Below, one piece after another: positions 29,341 through 39,511 of a DNA stretch of 64,000 nucleotides (positions within the stretch are counted from its first letter, which is position 1; each line of letters begins with the position of its first letter). The DNA is taken from the NCBI GenBank assembly GCA_963665085.2, contig CAXXXS010000001.1:2914001-2978000 (forward strand), given 5' to 3'. The notes beneath the pieces were generated by a model. That model saw nothing but the letters and a program-made list of their open reading frames with translations, was not told where the DNA came from and made no database searches. This stretch comes from G963665085 sp963665085 (GTDB lineage: Bacteria; Bacteroidota; Bacteroidia; Bacteroidales; JAAAOM01). Made by a program: the position numbers and the translations under genes.

Positions 29341-31107
29341 ATGAGAACTAGATTTTTTAGAACCTATATTTTTTTAGGAATACTTTTTTTTACTTTTTCG
29401 TGTTCAACAACAGATAAGCAATCTTTATCTGATTTGCCAATTACTCCGTTTGAGAAGAGTGGGGGAGAAAAGACTGCCACTTATTGGGAAGCAATAGAAT
29501 ATTATAAGATTTTAGCTGAAAAGTCAGGAAATATTCAAATAAAAGAATGGGGATTAACTGATGCAGGTGAGCCTTTGCATGTCGTTACATATGATTCGGA
29601 TGGTGTTTTTGATATCGAAAAAGCGAAGTCACAAGGCAAAGCTGTTTTTTTAATAAATAATGGAATTCATCCAGGAGAACCTTGCGGTATTGATGCGTCC
29701 ATGCTTTTACTCAGGGAGATAATAGAAAACGATACTTTGAAAGGTCTGATGGATAATATCCACCTGGCAATTATCCCGGTTTTCAATATTGGAGGCTGCT
29801 TAAATCGTGATACATTGGGACGGGTAAATCAAGTAGGTCCCGAAAGTTATGGTTTTAGAGGAAATGCCACCAATTATAATTTAAATCGTGATTTCACAAA
29901 GCTGGATACCAAAAATGCCTGGTCGTTTGCAGAGATATTTCAACATTACAAACCCGATGTTTTTGTTGATACCCACACAAGTGATGGTGCCGACTATCAA
30001 TATGCAATGACATTAATTGCAACCCAGCCAGATGCGCTTGGTGAAGTACTTGGAAACTATTACAGGGAAGTAATAAGACCTGAATTATATAAAGGGATGG
30101 AAGAAAGAGGATTTCTAATGACTCCTTATGTTAATTCTTTATACCGTACACCCGATCAGGGAATCCAGGGATTTTATGATTCTCCCCGTTATTCATCAGG
30201 GTACGCAGCACTATTCAATTGTTTAAGTTTTGAATCGGAATCTCATATGTTAAAACCTTTTGATGTAAGAGTTAAAGCAACTTTGGCTTTTCTCGAAACA
30301 ATGCTTAATACTGTCCATAATGAGTGCGAAACCATTCTCGAAAAAAAAGAAGAATCTTTAAAAAGTTTTTTGCAAAAAACAGAGTTTGCCACCAACTGGG
30401 AACTTGATACTACTCGAGCAACTCAAATTAAATTTCTTGGCTATGAACCAGAATATATTCAAAGTCCGATTACAAGTAGTAAATTATTACGCTATAACCA
30501 GGATAAACCCATAGAAAAAGAAATCTCTTTTTATGAATATTTTAAGCCTGGTAAAATAATTAGTAAACCAAAGGCTTATATAATTCCACAAGCATGGTAT
30601 TCTGTGATAAACAGATTAAAGGTTAATAAGATTCAGTTTTATCCCTTAGAAAAGGATACCGCAATTGAAGTTACCTGGTATAAGATAGCTGATTATAAAT
30701 CGTATCCTTCAACTTTTGAGGGACATTATGTGCATTATCAGACAAAGGTTGAGAAACAAATTAGTAAAATAGAATTCAGAAAAGGAGATGTTGTAGTTGA
30801 TACAGAACAGGAAGGAGTTCGTTTCATTTTAGAAATGCTGGAGCCGGAAAGTATTGATTCCTATTTTAATTGGAATATATTTGATCCGATCCTTGAGCAA
30901 AAAGAATATTTCGGAGAGTATTATTTCACCTTGCTTGCAGAAAAATATTTAAAAGAAAATCCGGTTTTGGCAAAAGAGTTAAAGAAGAAACAAGATTCAG
31001 ATCCTGTGTTTGCTCAAAACAACAGAGCCCAATTACATTTTATCTATGAGAATTCACCATACATGGAAAGGAGTTACTTACGTTATCCGGTATACAGGGT
31101 AGAATAA
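29341..31107 (+). CDS. M14-family zinc carboxypeptidase-like lipoprotein
   Basis: A 588-residue exported metallo-peptidase. The signal ends in TFSCSTT (lipobox Cys about residue 20). Zinc ligands of the M14 fold are visible: His110 and Glu113 in IHPGEPCG and His212 in DTHTSDG, along with NLNRDFTKLD before the third ligand. The C-terminal ~250 residues form an additional domain without a family I can name. Such large M14 members in this phylum are probably periplasmic peptidases. The ATG at 29341 is chosen over the preceding TTG. The gene has its own promoter and is not in an operon with the helicase that follows. Confidence 0.88.
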   Translation: MRTRFFRTYIFLGILFFTFSCSTTDKQSLSDLPITPFEKSGGEKTATYWEAIEYYKILAEKSGNIQIKEWGLTDAGEPLHVVTYDSDGVFDIEKAKSQGKAVFLINNGIHPGEPCGIDASMLLLREIIENDTLKGLMDNIHLAIIPVFNIGGCLNRDTLGRVNQVGPESYGFRGNATNYNLNRDFTKLDTKNAWSFAEIFQHYKPDVFVDTHTSDGADYQYAMTLIATQPDALGEVLGNYYREVIRPELYKGMEERGFLMTPYVNSLYRTPDQGIQGFYDSPRYSSGYAALFNCLSFESESHMLKPFDVRVKATLAFLETMLNTVHNECETILEKKEESLKSFLQKTEFATNWELDTTRATQIKFLGYEPEYIQSPITSSKLLRYNQDKPIEKEISFYEYFKPGKIISKPKAYIIPQAWYSVINRLKVNKIQFYPLEKDTAIEVTWYKIADYKSYPSTFEGHYVHYQTKVEKQISKIEFRKGDVVVDTEQEGVRFILEMLEPESIDSYFNWNIFDPILEQKEYFGEYYFTLLAEKYLKENPVLAKELKKKQDSDPVFAQNNRAQLHFIYENSPYMERSYLRYPVYRVE

Positions 31108-31129
31108 GATTTTTTTCATCTTTCTTTTG

Positions 31130-31137
31130 TATGTTTG
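31130..31137 (+). promoter_or_regulatory. -7 promoter element of the helicase gene
   Basis: TATGTTTG matches the TAnnTTTG consensus exactly and lies 34 bases before the TTG start codon at 31172; no clear -33 element is seen. Confidence 0.45.
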
Positions 31138-31171
31138 TATAACTTAAAGCGATAACTTAACAAATAAACTC

Positions 31172-32428
31172 TTGAAATTTCACGATTTTGATTTAGCAGA
31201 CGAAGTAATTGATGCAATAGAATCCATGGGGTTTGATACACCAACTCCCATACAGGAACAGGCAATACCTGCTATAATAGAAGGAAAAGATATCATTGGC
31301 TCAGCTCAAACAGGGACGGGTAAGACAGCAGCATTCCTTTTACCGATAATTGATAAGATACTCAACAGTAATATTGTTGATAAAGTACAAGCTCTTATAA
31401 TTGTACCGACAAGGGAATTAGCTATCCAGATTAATCAACAAATGGATGGATTCTCATATTATGCAAATGTCAGTTCAGTAGCAGTATATGGTGGGGGAGA
31501 TGGTAATTTATTTGAACGTGAAAAGGTAGCGCTTAAGCAAGGTGTAGATTTAATCGTAGGAACACCGGGACGTTTGATAGCCCATTTAAATATGCCACAT
31601 GTAGATATGTCGCATTTAAATACCCTTATCCTTGATGAGGCCGATCGCATGCTCGATATGGGATTTTTCGATGATATCATGAAGATTATTAATCAACTTC
31701 CCAAAGAGCGACAAAATTTATTGTTTTCGGCAACCATGCCACCAAAAATAAGGCAGCTGGCCCGTAATATTTTACATGATCCTGTAGAGATTAACATTGC
31801 CATTTCAAAACCAGCTGAAAAAGTAATTCAACTTGCTTATATAGTTTATGAAAACCAAAAGCTTCCTTTGCTTAATTTTTTACTGAAAAATATCAGAAGC
31901 AACAGTATTTTGATTTTTTGTTCAACAAAGAGCAATGTTAAAATGCTTACGCGCGAATTGAAGAAACAAGAACTTCAGGTTGGGGAAATTCATTCCGATC
32001 TGGAACAAAAAGAGAGGGAAAATATTTTACTTCAATTCAAAAGTAGAAACCTTCATTTGCTGGTTGCAACTGACATTATTTCAAGAGGGATAGATATTGA
32101 AGATATCGATCTTATCATTAATTATAATGTTCCTGCCGATGGTGAAGATTATATACATCGAATAGGACGTACAGCCAGGGCAGAATCTGATGGAATGGCA
32201 ATAACATTAGTCAACCAGGAAGATCAGGATAAGTTAGGCAGAATAGAAAATCTAATTGAAAAAGAGATTGAGAAAGGTGTAGTTCCTGAAAATCTCGGGG
32301 AAACTCCGGAATACGATCCACAGTCACAGAAAAAGAAAAAAAGATTTAATGGTAAGGGGAAAGGTAAACGCCCTATGAATTCGAAAAACAATAAGAATTA
32401 TAAAAGAAAATCGACTAACGAAAAATAA
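31172..32428 (+). CDS. DEAD-box RNA helicase (RhlE-like)
   Basis: ATP-dependent RNA helicase of 418 residues. All core motifs are present: the Q motif FDTPTPIQEQAIP, motif I AQTGTGKT (Lys51), PTRELA, GTPGR, DEAD at 155-158, SAT, and HRIGRTAR near residue 330. A Lys/Asn-rich basic tail of about 35 residues should bind RNA. The start codon is TTG at 31172: no ATG or GTG lies between the -7 element and the conserved MKFHDFDL opening. Likely roles are ribosome assembly or mRNA turnover. Confidence 0.94.
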   Translation: MKFHDFDLADEVIDAIESMGFDTPTPIQEQAIPAIIEGKDIIGSAQTGTGKTAAFLLPIIDKILNSNIVDKVQALIIVPTRELAIQINQQMDGFSYYANVSSVAVYGGGDGNLFEREKVALKQGVDLIVGTPGRLIAHLNMPHVDMSHLNTLILDEADRMLDMGFFDDIMKIINQLPKERQNLLFSATMPPKIRQLARNILHDPVEINIAISKPAEKVIQLAYIVYENQKLPLLNFLLKNIRSNSILIFCSTKSNVKMLTRELKKQELQVGEIHSDLEQKERENILLQFKSRNLHLLVATDIISRGIDIEDIDLIINYNVPADGEDYIHRIGRTARAESDGMAITLVNQEDQDKLGRIENLIEKEIEKGVVPENLGETPEYDPQSQKKKKRFNGKGKGKRPMNSKNNKNYKRKSTNEK

Positions 32429-32473
32429 TTTAGAATATTAGTCGTTGCGAAGACATTGTATTTAAACTGCTTA

Positions 32474-32574
32474 CATTAATATTTTTTGCAAATATTAATG
32501 CGAATAAAAAACTTAACTAAAAAAAGACAGATTCGATGTAACGAATCAGGCAGTTTTGCGTCTTACATGCAAAA
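32474..32574. repeat. three consecutive small hairpins in the leader of the ABC/RND locus
   Basis: In the 197-base gap after the helicase gene there are three inverted repeats: CATTAATATTT / AAATATTAATG (32474-32500, perfect 11-bp stem), GATTCG / CGAATC (32530-32547), and TTTTGC / GCAAAA (32554-32574). None has a T-run. They may form a structured leader of the 17-kb operon or end the helicase mRNA. Confidence 0.4.
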
Positions 32575-32625
32575 TTGAGAAAAGAGAATGTGAGACTAAA
32601 CCTAACTTTCTGTCAGACCTAAATA

Positions 32626-33522
32626 ATGAGAATTGAAATAAACGAACTCAGTAAAATATATCCAAACGGGAAACATGCCCTTAAAGACATAAGTCTTACC
32701 ATTGAGAATGGTATGTTTGGACTTCTAGGTCCGAATGGTGCCGGTAAATCCAGCCTGATGCGTATTCTGGTTACATTAATGACTCCTTCCAGGGGGACAG
32801 TTAAAATCAATGAATTTGATCTTCAAAAACATCGTGGGGAGATAAGGGCTATTTTGGGTTATTTACCCCAGGACTTTCGTTTTTTTAGCAAATTGAAAAC
32901 ATGGGAGTTTCTTGATTATGCAGCAGGACTTTCCGGGATAAAAAATAAAAAGATTAGGTTAAATAAAGTTGATGAATGGCTTGAAAAAGTCGGTTTGTTT
33001 GATGCAAGAGATCGACAGGCTAACAATTTGTCCGGTGGAATGAAACGTCGTCTTGGAATTGCACAGGCTCTGATTGGTGAACCTAAAATTATTATTGTTG
33101 ATGAGCCGACAACAGGTCTTGATCCGGAAGAGAGAATTCGTTTTCGAAATATTCTTTCAGAAATCAGTCAGAAAGATGTAATTATTATTCTGTCAACACA
33201 TATTGTTGGTGATATTTCAAGTGTTTGTAAAGATCTTGCATTATTAAATCAGGGTGAGCTTGGTTTTAATGGTTCACCGGAAGAACTTATTGATAAATGT
33301 CGAGGCCATGTATGGTCTGTTGAGACTTCAGGCATGGAATACGAGAGAATCAAAAACGATTTTGCTGTTACTTCTACTATCCCAACCAGTGAAGGCTGGG
33401 AAGTTCAGGTAGTAGGAGAGAAGATAGATATTAAACAGGCCATTGAAATTGAGCCCAATCTTGAACATGCTTATGTTTATTTTATGGATTGTGTGCTCGA
33501 AAATAAAATTTACCAACAATGA
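32626..33522 (+). CDS. ABC transporter ATP-binding protein
   Basis: A 298-residue ABC ATPase. Walker A GPNGAGKSS starts at residue 35 (Lys41), Q-loop at GYLPQDF, the signature LSGGMKRR has Ser136, and Walker B IIIVDEPTTG gives Asp159-Glu160, followed by STHIVGD (switch His). A C-terminal ~75-residue extension is not part of the core. Its stop overlaps the start of the next permease gene (ATGA), so the two are coupled. The ATPase is clearly paralogous to the one fused to the RND protein at 43559-48256: both share IENGMFGLLGPNGAGKS and GLDPxERIRFRN. First gene of the hybrid transport locus. Confidence 0.95.
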   Translation: MRIEINELSKIYPNGKHALKDISLTIENGMFGLLGPNGAGKSSLMRILVTLMTPSRGTVKINEFDLQKHRGEIRAILGYLPQDFRFFSKLKTWEFLDYAAGLSGIKNKKIRLNKVDEWLEKVGLFDARDRQANNLSGGMKRRLGIAQALIGEPKIIIVDEPTTGLDPEERIRFRNILSEISQKDVIIILSTHIVGDISSVCKDLALLNQGELGFNGSPEELIDKCRGHVWSVETSGMEYERIKNDFAVTSTIPTSEGWEVQVVGEKIDIKQAIEIEPNLEHAYVYFMDCVLENKIYQQ

Positions 33523-36500
33523 TGCCGAGTACGCTACGAACAATTGCTGTTTATGAAATGCGGATTCTTCTGAGAAGCTGGTTCTTCAGGATCTTTGCTG
33601 GTCTTGTTATTGCCGGTATTGGAGTTTTTGATGTAGTGATTATGGTTGAATCAGCTGGAGTACCCTGGATATACAGGGCTTTGCCAGCCTCAATACCGTA
33701 TGCAAACCTGATCATTCTTAATGTAGGACAAGCCATCGTAGCAGTTTTTCTTTCTACAGAGTTTCTAAAACAGGATCAGAAAAATGACTCTGTTGAAGTT
33801 ATCTATGCTCGCAACATGAGTAATGCCACTTATATTATAGGAAAAACATTGGGCATTTTACTTGTGTTTTTTGTGCTAAACCTTATTATTCTTTCAATGG
33901 GAATTGGATTTTCTTTTTTGAGCAATGATTCAGTACTTCATATTGGAGCTTATCTTTGGTATCCAACATTAATAAGTCTTCCAACTCTTATATTTATCCT
34001 GGGACTTTCGTTTTTAATGATGGTATGGGTTAAAAATCAGGCAATAACATTTATTGTTTTGTTGGGTTATATAGCTTTAACTATATTTTATTTAAATCAG
34101 AAGTTATTTGGAGTATTCGATTATATCGCATATCAGGTTCCCATGATGCATTCCTCCATTGGAGGTTTTGGAAATCTTTATGAGACTACGTTACATAGAG
34201 GAATGTATTTTATGTTAGGACTTTCTTTTATATGCTTTACTATTGTTAAGCTGCCAAGATTGTCTCAGAATAAAAGAACATTGTTCTACCCGGTTTTATT
34301 TGGGATTATTTTTCTGGCTACTGGAGTTTTGATGACTGTATCATTCCTTACAACAAAATACGATGCTCAGAATTTCAGGGCGCAGCTAATAGATACAAAT
34401 GATAAATATGTTAATTATCCGGTAGCAAATGTATTAGACTATACAATTGACCTTGAGCATCAGGAGGAAGAGATTGCTTGTTCAGTAGAGCTTTCTTTAA
34501 AAAATAAAACAAATCAGAATATTGATACATTAATTTTTGTGTTGAATCCTTCTTTGGAAGTAAGCGAAGTAAACATAAAGGAGCAGTCTCTGGAATTTTT
34601 CAGGGAAAATCAGCTTCTGTTGGTTCCACTTCAAACAAAATTTATTCCCAATGATAACCTAACATTAAAAATTAAATACCGAGGAGGTATTGATGAACGG
34701 GTTGCATTTCTGGATATCTCGGAAGAAAATTATGAGGATAATGTAGGACTTGAATTATACAGGGTTAAAAAAAGAAGTGCTTACCTGACTCCCAACTTTG
34801 TTTGCCTAACCAGCAATGTTAATTGGTATCCTCAACCCGGTGTTGGATTTTCTAAAAACCGTAATGGGTATTACTTGCCAGACTTTTCGAACTATAACTT
34901 AAAAGTGAAAACCCAGGCAGGTTTAGTAGCAATCTCTCAAGGAGAAACAAGTAAAATTGATACATCAACATTTGAATTTAGAACAGAAAAACCTGTTCCT
35001 AAAATAAGTCTTGTTATTGGTGATTATCAACCTCAGACTGTTAAAGTTGATTCTGTTGAATACAATCTTTTTACATGGAAGAAAAATGATTATTACAAAG
35101 CTTATCTCGATTCTATAAGAGATACAATACCATCAATAATACGAGAAATAAAAAATGAATATGAGGTAAGCAAAGGTTTTATTTATGAGTTTAACCGGTT
35201 TAACATTGTTGAAGTGCCGTTACATTTTTCTCTTGATATGCATGTTTATTCTTTTTCAAGTGAAGCCATTCAGCCTGAAACAGTGCTTTATCCGGAGAAA
35301 GCAGTAATTTTTAATAGCTCCGATTTTAGATTCAGAAAAGAACGTGCAGAGCGCGATATGAAAAGAAATAATGAAGAAGTTACTGCCCGTGAATTACAGA
35401 CCCGGATGTTAAAACAGGTTATTAAGGATAATCTTATTGGGGAAGATGTTAATTGGTACATGTTTGAACCTTATATGAATGCCTCAACCTATAATATATT
35501 TCCAAATTTTTATTCTTTTGTTTACCAGGTAAAATCTGATGAATATTGGTTGCTTAACCAGGCTTTGGAAGTTTTTTTATACAACAGGGATATTGCAACA
35601 GGATATACAACCCCGTGGAGCAGGGATGGATTAAGCAGTGATGAAAAAATTAACTTGGAGCTTAAGTCTAATTCTTTGGAGACTCTTCTAAATAAGGAAA
35701 TTCCTAAAGGGAAAGATGAATATGAAATCATAACCTTAAATAATGTAATTCAGGCCAAAGGATTACAATTGTTTGGTATGCTTAGGGCAAGATATGGAAA
35801 AGAAAGATTTGATGATTTTATTATTGAATTTCTGAACGATTATAAAAACGTGTCCATTGATTTTAAAATCTTAAGCCAGGCTATGGCAGAAGAACTTAAT
35901 GACTCTACAATAGATAAAGATGTTAAAACCTGGTTTGAAAGTAATCAATTACCCGGATATTTAATTCAGGATATAAGCAGTAATAAAATAATTGTAAATG
36001 AACATTCAAAATATCAAACCAGGTTGAAAATTTCAAATCCGACAGAAGTTGATGGACAACTGACAATAAGTGTTGAATTTAAAGATAATGGTGAAAAAGT
36101 AGATAGGGGATGGTGGACTGAAAAAATAGAAGCAGATTATTCAAGAGAAGTTTTTGTCCCGGCAAAATCATCTCGTTCTGTGGGAATGGTTTTTTCTACA
36201 GAGCCTGCTCGTATGGCTATCTATACCCAAATCTCTGAAAATCTACCAAATTATTCGATGATTGAATTAGATGGGTTTGATAAAGTAAGTTCAGCAGAAC
36301 CATTTGATACGGTTGTCCCTATTGCCTATTTTGATTTGGAACATAAAAATGGAGAATACATCGTTGATAATGAAGATGAAGGATTTGAGTATTTTCAGGC
36401 ATCAAAAAAAGGATTTTTGAAAGAGAAAATTGATAAAAACAAAGCTCCTCAATATCCATATTCTCGAATACGGTTCTGGAATCCGCCAAATGAATGGAAA

Positions 36501-36866
36501 AAGGTTTTACGTTCAGGATTTTATGGTAAGTACGTACATTCTGCATTTTATACTCATGGCGGAAATGGAGAGAGAAAAGTAAGTTGGAAGCAAAAACTGG
36601 AAAATTCAGGATTATATGAAGTTTCTTTTTATAACGATAAAGTGGAATCGAATAACGGTGGAAATGTAAAACCGGATTATCATTTTATTGTCACCCATAG
36701 CGAAGGAGAAGAGAAAATAACCAAAACATGGGAAGAAATAGAAGCGGGCTGGAATTACCTGGGTACATGGTATCTTGAAGGTGATACAGCAGTAGTGACA
36801 TTAACAAATCAATCAGAAGGGAATATGATTTTTGCGGATGCAGTAAAATGGAAACTTACTGAGTAA
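33519..36866 (+). CDS. ABC-2 permease fused to degenerate M1-like and golvesin-type domains
   Basis: A 1115-residue protein. Residues 1-280 hold about eight hydrophobic segments of an ABC-2-type permease. A large soluble part follows: a beta-rich region (about 300-510), then an M1-aminopeptidase-like fold (about 520-780) in which the zinc motif is lost: there is no HExxH, and the helix that normally reads WLNEGFAxYL is YWLLNQALEVFLYNR. The C-terminus (about 960-1115) matches the golvesin-type domain (SRIRFWNPPNEWKKV; YHFIVTHSEGEE; WNYLGTWYLEGD; DAVKWKL). The soluble part probably faces the periplasm. It is coupled to the ATPase upstream and lies 63 bases before a TolC-like gene, so it should help move or fold a substrate into an export channel; function is inferred. 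Confidence 0.85.
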   Translation: MMPSTLRTIAVYEMRILLRSWFFRIFAGLVIAGIGVFDVVIMVESAGVPWIYRALPASIPYANLIILNVGQAIVAVFLSTEFLKQDQKNDSVEVIYARNMSNATYIIGKTLGILLVFFVLNLIILSMGIGFSFLSNDSVLHIGAYLWYPTLISLPTLIFILGLSFLMMVWVKNQAITFIVLLGYIALTIFYLNQKLFGVFDYIAYQVPMMHSSIGGFGNLYETTLHRGMYFMLGLSFICFTIVKLPRLSQNKRTLFYPVLFGIIFLATGVLMTVSFLTTKYDAQNFRAQLIDTNDKYVNYPVANVLDYTIDLEHQEEEIACSVELSLKNKTNQNIDTLIFVLNPSLEVSEVNIKEQSLEFFRENQLLLVPLQTKFIPNDNLTLKIKYRGGIDERVAFLDISEENYEDNVGLELYRVKKRSAYLTPNFVCLTSNVNWYPQPGVGFSKNRNGYYLPDFSNYNLKVKTQAGLVAISQGETSKIDTSTFEFRTEKPVPKISLVIGDYQPQTVKVDSVEYNLFTWKKNDYYKAYLDSIRDTIPSIIREIKNEYEVSKGFIYEFNRFNIVEVPLHFSLDMHVYSFSSEAIQPETVLYPEKAVIFNSSDFRFRKERAERDMKRNNEEVTARELQTRMLKQVIKDNLIGEDVNWYMFEPYMNASTYNIFPNFYSFVYQVKSDEYWLLNQALEVFLYNRDIATGYTTPWSRDGLSSDEKINLELKSNSLETLLNKEIPKGKDEYEIITLNNVIQAKGLQLFGMLRARYGKERFDDFIIEFLNDYKNVSIDFKILSQAMAEELNDSTIDKDVKTWFESNQLPGYLIQDISSNKIIVNEHSKYQTRLKISNPTEVDGQLTISVEFKDNGEKVDRGWWTEKIEADYSREVFVPAKSSRSVGMVFSTEPARMAIYTQISENLPNYSMIELDGFDKVSSAEPFDTVVPIAYFDLEHKNGEYIVDNEDEGFEYFQASKKGFLKEKIDKNKAPQYPYSRIRFWNPPNEWKKVLRSGFYGKYVHSAFYTHGGNGERKVSWKQKLENSGLYEVSFYNDKVESNNGGNVKPDYHFIVTHSEGEEKITKTWEEIEAGWNYLGTWYLEGDTAVVTLTNQSEGNMIFADAVKWKLTE

Positions 36867-36929
36867 CAATATAAATTCTTTAAAAAAGAATGAAGTAAAA
36901 ATGTAATAAACAAACAACTAGAAATAAGA

Positions 36930-38432
36930 ATGAACAAACTCAGAAAACTATTACTTCTAATTCCGGTTGGTATCTTGTTTTTTTTATTGCCAGTAAAGAG
37001 TCAACGCCTGCTTACTCTTGATGAAGCAATGGAAATAGCAATTAAAAACAGTCCGGAGATGATACAATCGGAGCTTAATATGACCATTAAGCTTGAAAAC
37101 TTAAGAGCTCAGGAAGCTGGAACAAAGTCTTATTTTTCTTTGGAAGTAACACCTTTTAGTTACAGCCAGAGTAGGAGTTATGATGATTTTAATGCGGCTT
37201 GGAATACCAATAAGACAAGTCAGTCATACGGTGATTTTATTGTAGCCCAGCCTATTGTTCCAACAAATGCTACGATAAGTCTTACAAATCATTTGGAGTA
37301 CCAGGATGCTTACAGTGAATATACAGATACCCGAAATAAGGGATTCAGTAATAATCTTTATCTCCAGTTTTCGCAACCTTTATTTACATATAATGAAATA
37401 AAGATGGAGCTGGAAGAATTGGAATTGGAGCTGGAAGATGCAACATATAGTTATGCACTTCAGCGCATGACGTTGGAATACCAGGTAACTCAATTTTTTT
37501 ATGCGGTATATCAAAGACAAACAGCTCTTTCTATTGCTGAAGATGATTATAAAAATCAAAAAGAAAGTTACGATATTATTAAGTCAAAAGTAGAAGGAGG
37601 ACTTTCTGCCCAGGAAGAATTATACCAGGCTGAATTAAATCTTGCTACCAGTGAGAGCGATGTACAAAATGGTCAGGTATCATTAGATAATGCAAAAGAT
37701 GAGTTTAAGCGCTATATCGGTATGCCGCTATCAGAGGAATTTGACATAGAAGCAGATGTTGACTTTGAACTCGTACCAGTTGATTTGGAATTAGCTATCG
37801 AACATGCTTTAAAGAGCCGGATGGAGTTACTACAACAGGAAATAAGTTTAAAAACAAGCTTAAATAATCTGACAAGAGCAAAAGAAGTAAATAAGTTTGG
37901 TGGAAATGTAGATTTGTCTTTAGGTATTTTTGGAGAAAACCAAAAGCTTCCTAATGTTTATGAAACGCCAACTCAAAGTCCTGCAGTAATGGTTAGTTTT
38001 AAAATTCCGATTTGGGATTGGGGAGAAAGAAAGTCGCGAATTAAAGCCGCAGAGGCGAGTATTCAAATTCAGGAAATCAATATTGAGAATCAAAAAACCG
38101 ATATTGAGATTGAGATTCGTCAGATATACAGAAACCTTAAAAACTTAGCTCTACAAGTTGATATTGCAAAGCAAAATATTAAAAATGCACAATTAACCTA
38201 CGATATTAATTTGGAACGTTATAAAAACGGTGATTTAACAAGTATGGATTTAAGTTTATATCAAAATCAGCTTTCAGAGAATAAAAACAGCCTCTCGGAT
38301 GCCCTCATTGATTATAAACTGGAATTACTTAACCTGAAGGTTAAATCGCTATGGGATTTTGAGAATAACACATCTTTTGTGCCAAAGGATTTACAAAAGA
38401 ATCTGCAAGACAATGAAAATAATAATGAATAA
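36930..38432 (+). CDS. TolC-family outer-membrane channel
   Basis: Outer-membrane efflux protein of 500 residues with a signal peptide (LLLIPVGILFFLLPVKS) and no lipobox. Two long helical repeats of the OEP family are evident (LTLDEAMEIAIKNSPEM at the start of the first, then the AAEASIQIQEINIENQ and LTYDINLERYKNGDLTSMD coiled segments in the second). It provides the exit duct for the adaptor encoded 11 bases downstream and the permeases beyond. In this locus it is preceded by an ABC pair and followed by RND components, so it may serve both. Confidence 0.93.
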   Translation: MNKLRKLLLLIPVGILFFLLPVKSQRLLTLDEAMEIAIKNSPEMIQSELNMTIKLENLRAQEAGTKSYFSLEVTPFSYSQSRSYDDFNAAWNTNKTSQSYGDFIVAQPIVPTNATISLTNHLEYQDAYSEYTDTRNKGFSNNLYLQFSQPLFTYNEIKMELEELELELEDATYSYALQRMTLEYQVTQFFYAVYQRQTALSIAEDDYKNQKESYDIIKSKVEGGLSAQEELYQAELNLATSESDVQNGQVSLDNAKDEFKRYIGMPLSEEFDIEADVDFELVPVDLELAIEHALKSRMELLQQEISLKTSLNNLTRAKEVNKFGGNVDLSLGIFGENQKLPNVYETPTQSPAVMVSFKIPIWDWGERKSRIKAAEASIQIQEINIENQKTDIEIEIRQIYRNLKNLALQVDIAKQNIKNAQLTYDINLERYKNGDLTSMDLSLYQNQLSENKNSLSDALIDYKLELLNLKVKSLWDFENNTSFVPKDLQKNLQDNENNNE

Positions 38433-38443
38433 ATAACTCATCG

Positions 38444-39493
38444 ATGAAAAACAAAGTCATTCTGTTTTTAACCCTGCTATTAGTCATTTCATGTAATAAC
38501 AAACAAGACGAACTGGATAAAGATATTTCATTACCAGTTTCTGTTCTGGATGTAAAACCACAGGGTATCGAAAAATATGTAGAGGTAACAGGTAATGTAG
38601 AACCTCTAAAAGAAGCTGAATTAAAAAACCAGGTAGCAGGGATTTATACCCTAAAGATAAATGCAAAAACAGGAAAGCCTTTTGCCTTGGGAGATTATGT
38701 GGAAGAGGGTACTGTAATTGTTGCCCTGGAAGATGAAGAATATGTTAACAGCATAAAATTAGAGTCGTTAGAACTTAACCTCGAGATCACAAAACAAACC
38801 CATGACAAACAAACATCTTTGTACGAGAAAGGTGGCGTTACCCTAAGTGATATGAAAAATGCAGAGGTGAGTTACATCGATGCAAAATACAGTGTTGAGG
38901 ATGCAAAAATAAGTCTTGCAAAACTTAATGTAGCTGCTCCATTCTCTGGTGTTATCGTAGAATTACCTTATCATACTCCGGGTGTTCGTGTTGAATCATC
39001 TACTGATGTTGCAACCATTATGAATTATAGCAGCCTTTTGATGGAGGTTGATTTCCCCGAGAAAAATCTTGATCAGGTTAAAAAAGGACAAGAAGTAAAA
39101 GTTACCAATTACAGTTTGCCAAATGATACTCTTTCAGCAGCAATAACTCAGTTGTCTCCGGCAATAAATTCAGATTCCCGTTCATTTAAAGGGATGTTAA
39201 CCATCAATAATCCGAATTTATTATTACGTCCGGGAATGTTTGTAAAAGCAAATGTTATTGTTTCAAAAGTAGATAGTACCATTGTGTTACCCAAAGATAT
39301 AATTCTTACAAAAGAGCGTGGTAACTCTGTTTTTATTATAAATAAGGGATTGGCCATGGAAAAAGTTGTTGAATTTGGAATTGAGAATCCCAATGAAGTT
39401 CAGATACTTTCTGGTGTTGAAGTTGGCGATCAGGTTGTTGTAAAAGGCTTTGAGACGTTGAGGGATCAGTCGAAAATTAAAGTGGTTAAATGA
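38444..39493 (+). CDS. RND/MacA-type periplasmic adaptor lipoprotein
   Basis: Membrane-fusion protein of 349 residues; lipoprotein signal LTLLLVISC (Cys about 17). The lipoyl halves flank a short alpha-hairpin: KEAELKNQVAGI...GDYVEEGTVIVALED and KLNVAAPFSGVIVELP. The hairpin is only about 60 residues, shorter than in AcrA. The C-terminus has the barrel and LLRPGMFVKANVIV membrane-proximal strand. It links the TolC-like channel to the RND permease at 39759. A 154-base palindromic element is inserted between the two. Confidence 0.92.
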   Translation: MKNKVILFLTLLLVISCNNKQDELDKDISLPVSVLDVKPQGIEKYVEVTGNVEPLKEAELKNQVAGIYTLKINAKTGKPFALGDYVEEGTVIVALEDEEYVNSIKLESLELNLEITKQTHDKQTSLYEKGGVTLSDMKNAEVSYIDAKYSVEDAKISLAKLNVAAPFSGVIVELPYHTPGVRVESSTDVATIMNYSSLLMEVDFPEKNLDQVKKGQEVKVTNYSLPNDTLSAAITQLSPAINSDSRSFKGMLTINNPNLLLRPGMFVKANVIVSKVDSTIVLPKDIILTKERGNSVFIINKGLAMEKVVEFGIENPNEVQILSGVEVGDQVVVKGFETLRDQSKIKVVK

Positions 39494-39511
39494 TAATTAG
39501 TAATTATAATG

